From NCBI RefSeq assembly GCF_000165125.1, contig NZ_AEIU01000075.1:62001-126000 (forward strand): 64,000 nucleotides of DNA, given 5' to 3'. Positions 57,808 through 64,000 of this stretch are shown here, piece after piece (positions within the stretch are counted from its first letter, which is position 1; each line of letters opens with the position of its first letter). The stretch is from Vibrio caribbeanicus ATCC BAA-2122 (lineage in GTDB: Bacteria; Pseudomonadota; Gammaproteobacteria; Enterobacterales; Vibrionaceae). A program made the translations under genes and the position numbers. The notes under the pieces were generated by a model, which made no database searches, was not told the origin of the DNA, and saw nothing but the letters and a program-made list of their open reading frames with translations.

Positions 57808-59490
57808 CTAATTAAGGATAATAAATACGGTGCCAGCCAACGTCATAAGTATGTTGGCTATTGCATAGGTACCTGCGTAACCAAGTGCTGGAATGGTTGA
57901 CTTCGCATAGTCATTAACAATGTCCATTGCTGGTGCGCATGTTCTTGCTCCTATGATTGCGCCAAATAATAAAGCTCTATTCATTTTGAGAATATAAGCA
58001 CCAACTAGGTATGCGACGGCAACGGGTACAACACTGATTAAAAAAGATAGACCGATTACCTTTAAGCCTACTTGATTTAAGTGCTCTAACATTTTCCCTC
58101 CTGCGCTTAGACCAATACCAACCATGAATATCATTAGACCTAAATCTTTCACGAGGTTTAATGCGCCCTGCGGAACGTAGCCGAACGTTGGGTGGTTAGC
58201 TCGAAGGAAGCCGAGGGTGATACCTGATAATAATAACCCCACAGCATTACCCAAACCAAACGACACCTGACCAAATGTCATCGTTATAAGACCGAAAAGT
58301 ATGCCCAAAATGAAGAAGCTACAGAATGCTAATAGGTCAGCCATTTGACTGTGAACTGAAATAAAACCGATTTTTTCAGCTAATCCATGGACTCGACTTT
58401 TCTCGCCACTAATTTGAAGGACATCACCCTTAGTTAGAACAATATCTAAGTCCATGGGCATTTCAACCTGTGCACGCACAACCCTATTCAGAAAACAGCC
58501 ATACTCAGATAGGTTGAGGTCAGATAACCTCTTTCCTGCAATAGCGTCACTTTTGACCACAATCTCTTCTTCGACAATTCTTAAGTCTAATAGATTACGA
58601 TCAAATACTTCTTTACCATTTCTAAAGCTCGGGTCTAGTCTTGCGTGACTATCGGGGAAACCGACTAAGGCAATTTCATCCCCTTGTTGTAAAATTGCAT
58701 CACCATCTGGGTGCGCTAAGATGCCATTTCGTCTTATCCTTTCAATGTAGCAACCCGTCTGCCTATAGATACCGAGCTCTCTTAGATTTTTTCCGTCGAT
58801 CCAATCTGTAAGTTCTTGACCAACTCGGTATGCTCTGATGATGGGAAGATAGACTTTACGTTGTGAAGAACTTCCTAACCCTCGCTCTTGTGCTATTTGT
58901 TGCGCAGAGTCCGATAGGTTTTGTTTCTGGATTTTTGGAAGTAGTTTAGCAAATGCAATCATGCTGATAAGGCCAATCAGATAAGCCATCGCATAGCCCA
59001 CCGATAAGTTCTCTGCGATGCTAGAAAAGCTCATCCCTGCAGGAGTATCACCCAGACCAGAATTTATCGCATCTTGAGCGCCGACCAATACGGGTGTCGA
59101 TGTAAGAGCGCCTGCCATCATTCCAGCGGTAAGGCCGAAGTCTAACCCCATATAACTACTAGAGAGGTAGGCAATACAAAGTGCAGTAGACAACACCGTC
59201 ATGCTGAGTATGAAGTAGTGTTTTCCATCACGGAAAAATATACCGAAAAAGTTTGGACCAGCTTCAATACCGACACAATAGATAAATAGCATAAAGCCTA
59301 TCGTTAATGCATCAGCATTGAAGGCGAAACCAATGTGACCCATTATTAATGAGGTAATTAACACCCCGATAGAGTTGCCTAATTGAAATTTACCAAGGCG
59401 GATTTTACTTATACTGAGGCCGATGGATAAAACTACGAATATCAATAAGATAGGGTTTTGTTCGAGTAAAGCTACAACGTTTATATTCAC
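57808..59490 (-). CDS. ybjL: YbjL-family transporter (AAE family) with two RCK_C domains
   Basis: A 560-residue inner-membrane protein, the size of E. coli YbjL (561). Five or so helices (1-185) are followed by two cytoplasmic TrkA-C/RCK_C domains (about 205-290 and 300-375: [39 protein letters not shown]), then further helices with [17 protein letters not shown] near the end. It belongs to the aspartate:alanine exchanger family; substrate unproven. It lies directly downstream of grxA on the same strand, an adjacency also found in E. coli. Confidence 0.92.
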   Translation of the reverse strand: MNINVVALLEQNPILLIFVVLSIGLSISKIRLGKFQLGNSIGVLITSLIMGHIGFAFNADALTIGFMLFIYCVGIEAGPNFFGIFFRDGKHYFILSMTVLSTALCIAYLSSSYMGLDFGLTAGMMAGALTSTPVLVGAQDAINSGLGDTPAGMSFSSIAENLSVGYAMAYLIGLISMIAFAKLLPKIQKQNLSDSAQQIAQERGLGSSSQRKVYLPIIRAYRVGQELTDWIDGKNLRELGIYRQTGCYIERIRRNGILAHPDGDAILQQGDEIALVGFPDSHARLDPSFRNGKEVFDRNLLDLRIVEEEIVVKSDAIAGKRLSDLNLSEYGCFLNRVVRAQVEMPMDLDIVLTKGDVLQISGEKSRVHGLAEKIGFISVHSQMADLLAFCSFFILGILFGLITMTFGQVSFGLGNAVGLLLSGITLGFLRANHPTFGYVPQGALNLVKDLGLMIFMVGIGLSAGGKMLEHLNQVGLKVIGLSFLISVVPVAVAYLVGAYILKMNRALLFGAIIGARTCAPAMDIVNDYAKSTIPALGYAGTYAIANILMTLAGTVFIILN

Positions 59491-59632
59491 GAATCCGGTT
59501 TTGCTAAAATTGGTAGGAAATTCTAATGAGAGAATTGTATCTTAATATTGTTAAAAATTAAGAAAATTTTTAAAAATTTTACCAATTACTGACCTAATGT
59601 AAAATTATGGAACATTTGATTTATTTATACAT

Positions 59633-59658
59633 AAAAAAAAGCCGCATTAAATGCGGCT
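59633..59658 (-). terminator. Intrinsic terminator of grxA
   Basis: AGCCGCA (59640-59646) and TGCGGCT (59652-59658) form the stem, and the minus strand continues into eight uridines. It lies between grxA and ybjL. Confidence 0.88.
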
Positions 59659-59680
59659 CTAAAATAGTATTCAGTTGGGA

Positions 59681-59944
59681 TTATTCGAACAATCCTAGAT
59701 GTTCTTTTGCGTATGCTTCAAAGTCATCACAACCACCGATGTGGTCTTGGTCAACAAATATTTGTGGCACAGTCTCGACTGGTTTACCAACGGTCTTCTC
59801 AAGATCAGCTTTCGAGATACCCTCTGCATGAATATCAACGTAACGATAGTTAAAGTCATCACGTTTTGCTTTTAAAGTTTCTGCGTGTTCTTTAGCTCGA
59901 ACACAAAAAGGACAAGCTGGGCGACCGAAGATTACTACGAACAT
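59681..59944 (-). CDS. grxA: Glutaredoxin 1
   Basis: An 87-residue thioredoxin-fold protein. The redox motif CPFC lies at Cys11-Cys14, as in E. coli GrxA; VETVPQIFVDQDHIGGCDDFEAY contains the cis-proline (TVP) and the GG(C/T)DD glutathione-binding motif. It reduces ribonucleotide reductase and mixed disulfides with glutathione. Terminated before ybjL. Confidence 0.97.
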   Translation of the reverse strand: MFVVIFGRPACPFCVRAKEHAETLKAKRDDFNYRYVDIHAEGISKADLEKTVGKPVETVPQIFVDQDHIGGCDDFEAYAKEHLGLFE

Positions 59945-60122
59945 GTTTTAATTCTCCTATGTACTTATGCTGTCAACTATGCCCGATTCATTCAAGGAAA
60001 TAAAGGGGCTTTTAACTGTTGAATTAATAGATAAAACCTATTGGTCAATAAACCTACAAATAACCTAAACCCCCTAAGATCTCTTCTTAGTAGGCATGAG
60101 TTAGTTCAATGAAGTCTATAAC

Positions 60123-60977
60123 TTAAAACTGTGAAAGTTTATCGTACCTTGAGTCTTTCAACACATCCTTTACACGCTTTAAGTTTTCTCTAAACCCTGT
60201 TCCGCGTCTAAGGGTAAAACCCGTTGCAAGCACATCAATAACCGTCATTTGAACGACTCTGCTGGCCATTGGCATGTATACGTCAGTATCTTCGGGTACG
60301 TCTAACGTGATTGACAAAGAACATGCTTTATCGAGAGGGGTATCTTTAGCCGTGATAGCAATAACCGTAGCACCGTTCTCACGAGCTAAATTGGCGATTT
60401 CAACTTGGCTTTTAGTCCGACCTGTATGAGAAATCAAAACAATTACATCGTTATCAGTACAGTTAATACAACTCATGCGTTGCATTACAATATCTTCAAA
60501 ACATGTAATGGGTATATTGAAACGAATAAACTTGTTTTGCGCATCTTTTGCAACAGCTGAAGACGCACCAAGGCCAAAGAATGATATTCGTTTTGCTTGA
60601 GTTAGTAAATCAACAGCCCGGTTAATTTGCATTGGGTCTAAACTATTTTTTGCAACATCGAGGCACGCCATCGTTGATTCGAATATCTTGTGCGTATAGG
60701 CGTCTGGGCCATCACTTTCTTCGACATTTCGATTTACATATGGAGTCCCATTAGCCAAGCTCTGTGCAAGGTGCAGTTTGAAATCTGGAAACCCTTTAGT
60801 ATCAAGCCTTCGGCAAAATCTGTTGACGGTAGGTTCGCTGACGTCTGCCATTTTGGCTAATGTAGCGATGCTTGAGTGAATGGCTGTCTGAGGGGAAGCC
60901 ATAATCACTTCGGCCACTTTACGCTCAGACTTACTAAAGTTTTCCAGATTTTTTTGAATTTTTTCTAATGTATTCAT
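60123..60977 (-). CDS. hexR: RpiR-family regulator HexR
   Basis: A 284-residue transcription factor with N-terminal HTH_6 domain (about 1-77, IATLAKMADVSEPTVNRFCRRL) and a SIS sugar-phosphate domain (about 120-250, ISFFGLGASSAVAKDAQ, VLISHTGRTKS). HexR senses KDPG and controls central carbon genes (gap, zwf, edd). The start at 60977 matches the family opening MNTLEKIQKNLENFSKSERK; upstream in-frame codons extend to 61043 but run into an inverted repeat. No clear terminator was found downstream. Confidence 0.95.
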   Translation of the reverse strand: MNTLEKIQKNLENFSKSERKVAEVIMASPQTAIHSSIATLAKMADVSEPTVNRFCRRLDTKGFPDFKLHLAQSLANGTPYVNRNVEESDGPDAYTHKIFESTMACLDVAKNSLDPMQINRAVDLLTQAKRISFFGLGASSAVAKDAQNKFIRFNIPITCFEDIVMQRMSCINCTDNDVIVLISHTGRTKSQVEIANLARENGATVIAITAKDTPLDKACSLSITLDVPEDTDVYMPMASRVVQMTVIDVLATGFTLRRGTGFRENLKRVKDVLKDSRYDKLSQF

Positions 60978-61030
60978 AGTATTTATGTGGCTTGAGTTGG
61001 CTGAACGATTTTTCTTGTTACAAAAATTAT

Positions 61031-61083
61031 GTGTGTAAACCAACGAATTAGGTATTTGCCCATCGTATATTAGGTTTACACAC
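61031..61083. promoter_or_regulatory. Perfect 11-bp spaced inverted repeat upstream of hexR
   Basis: GTGTGTAAACC (61031-61041) is the exact reverse complement of GGTTTACACAC (61073-61083). Arm centres are 42 bases apart, about four helical turns, and the element lies 54-106 bases upstream of the hexR start. Likely paired operator sites or a looping site; the binding protein is unknown. Confidence 0.5.
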
Positions 61084-61111
61084 TCTTTATTGTCGCACAG
61101 TTCACTGGGTT

Positions 61112-61146
61112 TTCGCGACCTAAATTATATTGCTTATTATCGCGAA
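61112..61146. promoter_or_regulatory. Second spaced inverted repeat upstream of hexR
   Basis: TTCGCGA (61112-61118) is the exact reverse complement of TCGCGAA (61140-61146), with an AT-rich spacer of 21 bases. CpG-containing arms stand out in this AT-rich region. Confidence 0.35.
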
Positions 61147-61209
61147 TCTAACATATAAACACTTGATTTAAAGAATTATCATGGTCTTGTAATATTCACG
61201 GCCTTTTAA

Positions 61210-61225
61210 TATGACTTGGATCACA
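61210..61225. promoter_or_regulatory. Candidate CRP site
   Basis: TATGACTTGGATCACA matches TGTGA-N6-TCACA at nine of ten informative positions. It lies about 235 bases upstream of the hexR start. cAMP-CRP control of a sugar-metabolism regulator would be sensible, but the distance is large. Confidence 0.45.
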
Positions 61226-61280
61226 ATAAAGGTTGAGATAGACAATGAGCTTTCTTGTTTGGCTATGTGCAAAGGTTACT

Positions 61281-61895
61281 TTAATTTTCGCAGTCTAACG
61301 TAAAATTGAACAGTTGTAGTCCAAATAAGCCTTTTTGATAAATATCTGCCTCTTGACCAGCCCTACCTATGATCCTAATTGCAACGCTCTTGATATCACT
61401 GGGGTTTAAAGATGGAGCATTAGGGAAGTTTTTTCCACGGCGAGTAGCGTCAAATTCACTGAAATAAAATGGCATTGAAAAATTCTCTTGAGACTGCACT
61501 TGGAAGTCTTGCTTGTATGTGAATCCAAGTGATTGGCTTTTCGGGGTCTCTATTACGACCTGATAGTAAGCGCCTTTATCATTGAGAGATTTACCATTGA
61601 GACAGATAGAGTAAGGATATTGAAGATTAAAGTTGTCCGCCACTCTAAAGGTTGCAAAAGCCGCACCGTTAGGTTGTGGTTGAAGATGTGCGAAGAAAAA
61701 GTGGCTTTTATTATTTTGACTGTTTTGATATCCAGCATAGGCATGAGATAACCCCGCCGATCGTTCTGTTGCATCGGTGAGCACCTGAATTCTATTTATC
61801 GGCTTTGTGAAGTCTACAAGTGGAGTGTGTTCAGCATAGGCAGGGTAATAAACAATTGCTGAGGCAAATAAACTGACGTTGAGTAATGTTTTCAT
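61281..61895 (-). CDS. Exported CIA30-like beta-sandwich protein, function unknown
   Basis: A 204-residue protein with a signal peptide (1-21, ending AYA). The mature part has the layout of the CIA30/NDUFAF1-type galactose-binding-like fold: NGAAFATFRVADNFNL, then YYQVVIET, YKQDFQVQSQENFSMPFYFSEFDATRRGK and a closing IKSVAIRIIGRAGQ...GLFGLQLF. The fold match is by motif pattern only. Two cysteines (98 and 202) could form a disulfide in the periplasm. It stands alone between hexR and panP. No catalytic residues can be named. Confidence 0.55.
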   Translation of the reverse strand: MKTLLNVSLFASAIVYYPAYAEHTPLVDFTKPINRIQVLTDATERSAGLSHAYAGYQNSQNNKSHFFFAHLQPQPNGAAFATFRVADNFNLQYPYSICLNGKSLNDKGAYYQVVIETPKSQSLGFTYKQDFQVQSQENFSMPFYFSEFDATRRGKNFPNAPSLNPSDIKSVAIRIIGRAGQEADIYQKGLFGLQLFNFTLDCEN

Positions 61896-62379
61896 CTTAG
61901 CTCCTTAAAATTGACTTTTTATTTGAGATTACTCGCCTTGCCGTTGAAATTTTCATCTGACCATAATTCACTCAATGATACAGCTCGCCTAAATCTAAAT
62001 TCAGTCGTCTGTCGTTAAAGCGAAACGAAACCCAATCAAACCGAAATATTAATTCATATCATCAATGCTTAATTTTGGCATAAATAGATATTCCAGCCGA
62101 CATGCCGAGATATTGGCTAGTACGCAAGAAAATTTTTGGTAGATCTGATGTGCGGGAAGCCCAAAACTTTGAGGATCGGTCTTTTTCGTTGGGTAAAAAA
62201 CGTTAGTGATACGGGAAAAAATTAAACACATTGTTTTGCCAAAGTTTTCACCGCACTTAATGGTTTCAGCATTAGTGCAGTGAAGAAAAAAGTTTTTTGA
62301 AGCAGTTAAGAAACTGCGATCAGCTTCATCCAGAAACTCATCAACTTTTATGACTGGCGCATAGATGAAAGTAGGGCAA
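61896..62379. other. Intergenic region between panP and the CIA30-like gene
   Basis: 484 bases on the 3' side of panP and upstream of the CIA30-like gene. It holds the inverted repeat at 62247-62284 and a small hairpin GCAGTT-AAGA-AACTGC at about 62301-62316. A 60-codon reverse frame at 62049-62231 has no ribosome site and no recognised family and is not called. Confidence 0.45.
62247..62284. repeat. Imperfect inverted repeat downstream of panP
   Basis: TTCACCGCACTTAATG (62247-62262) pairs with CATTAGTGCAGTGAA (62270-62284) with one mismatch and one bulge, giving a roughly 14-bp stem. No T-tract follows on the minus strand, so if it ends the panP transcript it does so as a stabilising stem. 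Confidence 0.5.
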
Positions 62380-63999
62380 TTAGGAAGCTAAGATGTCGTT
62401 ACACAATTGCTCTATACTATTCATTAGTCTTGGGGCTTGTTGCGCAATACGTCGTTGCTCTTCAAGTACTAGATGTAGCACCTCATGGTTCGTGAGAGGG
62501 TTGGCTAGTACCACTCGGAATACGATGGTATCTAGTTTATTCCATTTTTCGGGATTCAAGCGAGTACGAGAAACGAATGATTTGCCAGCTTCACGTTGTT
62601 TTTTCTGGATAAACATGGTGAGTTGGTTGAGATGATCGTTAAGCTCTGCCTTTCTTTCGTTACTGGCGACCAAAAGAGCGTTGCATACACTTTCAGGTAT
62701 GTATCGATATGTAAGCAAACACAATTCGGGATGAGAGATAAGTTCGAAGTCGGGCTGGTTTTCTATCATACTGGCAAAGTATTGCGCTTTTTCAATGCTT
62801 TGATCTATCAATAGCTCGTAACCTGGACGGCTAATAATATGCATTGCCGCATAAACAAGCATTGCCATTCCTGAGCGTGATCCCTCTAGTGTGTGGCTAC
62901 CCAAATCCTTTGAGCCCTTGCGCAGTATGTATTGAGCGTGATGCTCGATAGATTTCATCGCGTTTGGATTTTTGAACAGCACCATGCCTGCACCCATTGG
63001 AATATAAAGCTGTTTATGTGCGTCTATGGTAACAGAGTCTGCGAGTTCAATACCTTTGAGCAATCCTCGATAATTGTTTGACATAAGAGTTGCTCCACCC
63101 CAAGCAGCGTCAACATGGAAGTGGCAGCCCTCTTGAAGGCAAATTTTTGCGACTTCATCAAGAGGATCAATGTTTCCTGTTTCTGTCGTACCTGCAACCC
63201 CAACTACCGCAAATGGCATGATATTGTTATTCTTGAGCTGCGCAATTTTCTCTTGTAATGCTATTGGGCAAATACGGTTATTAGTGTCTGTTGCCACTGA
63301 CACTAGGCCTTCTTGCCCAATACCGAGAACGTCAGCGGCTTTCTTTAAAGAGTAGTGCCCACGCTCTGAGACAAGTATTGCCAAACCTTCATAGCCATAA
63401 TACTTCATTGCTTTGTAAAGGCCTTCTTTTTCAACCCCAGTAAACTCATTTTTGGCTCTAAGTGCATTATTTCTAGCAACCCACAGTGCTGTGATATTTG
63501 CAATCGTTCCGCCTGAACAGAAAGCCCCTAGCGAGTGATTTGCACTATGCATCCATCGAGCGTAGAAGCTATCTTCCTGTGAATATATTAGGCGATGCAG
63601 CATACCCAACACTTGTCTTTCCAACGGTGTGAATGCTTTTGATGTTTCGATTTTTACCAAATTTTGGTTTAGCGCGATCATAATCTTAGAAAGCGGCATC
63701 AAAAAATAAGGGAGCGCGGACGTCATATGCCCAACAAAGCTCGGTGATGAAGTATGAACCGAATGGGCAACGAGCTTATCCAATAAATGTTGGGTATGTT
63801 GAGACACAAACTCAGGGGATTCTGGGATAGTGGCTTTGGCAAAATCTTTTTCGATATCTATTAGAGGCTTCTCTTCAGCAGCAATATGTTCGCGTAAAAA
63901 TCGGTTCAGATTTTGTGATAACTTTTCTTCAATTTCAGTAAGTGTAGAATCAGGGCCTTCGGGCACAGTGAAAATACGTATTAAGTGCTCCAAGCTCAC
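62380..63999 (-). CDS. panP: PLP-dependent aspartate 1-decarboxylase PanP (5' end outside window)
   Basis: 539 residues visible of a group II PLP-dependent decarboxylase of about 548. It matches PanP of Vibrio, which makes beta-alanine from aspartate for pantothenate synthesis in organisms lacking PanD. Motifs: FCSGGTIANITALWVARN (cofactor phosphate), HFHVDAAWGGATLMS and TIDAHKQLYIPMGAG with the Schiff-base Lys. The first visible codon is GTG at 63997-63999, probably an internal valine, since the family has a few more N-terminal residues; treat it as partial at the window edge. Could also act as a glutamate or other amino acid decarboxylase by family alone. Confidence 0.88.
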   Translation of the reverse strand: MSLEHLIRIFTVPEGPDSTLTEIEEKLSQNLNRFLREHIAAEEKPLIDIEKDFAKATIPESPEFVSQHTQHLLDKLVAHSVHTSSPSFVGHMTSALPYFLMPLSKIMIALNQNLVKIETSKAFTPLERQVLGMLHRLIYSQEDSFYARWMHSANHSLGAFCSGGTIANITALWVARNNALRAKNEFTGVEKEGLYKAMKYYGYEGLAILVSERGHYSLKKAADVLGIGQEGLVSVATDTNNRICPIALQEKIAQLKNNNIMPFAVVGVAGTTETGNIDPLDEVAKICLQEGCHFHVDAAWGGATLMSNNYRGLLKGIELADSVTIDAHKQLYIPMGAGMVLFKNPNAMKSIEHHAQYILRKGSKDLGSHTLEGSRSGMAMLVYAAMHIISRPGYELLIDQSIEKAQYFASMIENQPDFELISHPELCLLTYRYIPESVCNALLVASNERKAELNDHLNQLTMFIQKKQREAGKSFVSRTRLNPEKWNKLDTIVFRVVLANPLTNHEVLHLVLEEQRRIAQQAPRLMNSIEQLCNDILAS

Positions 64000-64000
64000 T

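Larger units (their letters stand above)
60978..61280. other. Regulatory region upstream of hexR
   Basis: 303 bases without a gene, unusually dense in symmetry: two spaced inverted repeats and a CRP-like site (listed separately). No match to the published HexR box form TGTAATTAAATTACA was seen. Confidence 0.5.

Noticed and set aside
62049-62231. 60-codon reverse frame between panP and the CIA30-like gene
   Set aside because: No ribosome binding site, no domain, and near the size expected by chance.

Overview
The window reads as a chromosomal segment of a marine gamma-proteobacterium of the genus Vibrio. Protein families and gene order support this: oppABC-yqjG-pta-ackA-yfbV; ald/lrp-ftsK-dsbB-nhaB-fadR; hinT-ycfL-lpoB-thiK-ndh; csiV-mfd-lolCDE-comEC-msbA-lpxK-ycaR-kdsB; prkA-yeaH-spoVR. 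I recognise this order from Vibrio, and partly from E. coli. FadR has the extended Vibrio-type length (279 residues), and CsiV is a Vibrio-type cell-wall protein. Base composition looks moderately AT-rich throughout. No tRNA, rRNA, insertion sequence, prophage or CRISPR array was seen.

Layout. 1-4420 is an accessory-looking secretion locus: a secreted Phytophthora-elicitor-type transglutaminase fused to a ricin-type lectin, convergent with a vibriolysin-type M4 metalloprotease carrying a PPC domain and a probable chitin-binding tail. 5113-8680 is an oligopeptide importer (oppA, oppB, oppC) whose two ATPase genes are absent. 8916-14132 holds a glutathionyl-hydroquinone reductase, the acetate overflow pair pta/ackA (reverse strand) and yfbV. 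14189-22774 holds alanine dehydrogenase divergent from lrp, then ftsK, dsbB, nhaB and fadR. 22819-23985 is a CARF-nuclease (DUF1887/Card1-like) gene with no CRISPR neighbour and a perfect inverted repeat over its predicted -10 box.

24296-29755 is the hinT-lipoprotein-ycfL-lpoB-thiK run followed by ndh. 29801-35209 (reverse) holds a GNAT acetyltransferase, csiV, mfd and a PilZ protein. 35390-38522 is lolCDE (lipoprotein release). 38622-45093 holds a DUF2062 membrane protein divergent from comEC, then msbA-lpxK-ycaR-kdsB (lipid A flipping, lipid A 4'-kinase, Trm112-like protein, CMP-Kdo synthesis). 45134-49990 (reverse) is the prkA-yeaH-spoVR stress kinase module. 50267-54176 holds a CbiM-like permease, a chemoreceptor and an LpxR-type lipid A deacylase. 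54647-57765 is a basic-amino-acid ABC importer. 57808-63999 (reverse) holds a YbjL-type transporter, glutaredoxin 1, HexR, a CIA30-like exported protein and panP, whose 5' end lies beyond the window.

Several themes recur. Envelope biogenesis is heavily represented (LpoB and CsiV for PBP1 activation, LolCDE, MsbA/LpxK/KdsB, LpxR). Strong intrinsic terminators separate most convergent pairs. RNA hairpins sit behind the first gene of several operons (oppA, ackA, prkA, the amino-acid binding protein), consistent with unequal expression within each operon. A dispersed intergenic repeat is present in two long copies and one end fragment.
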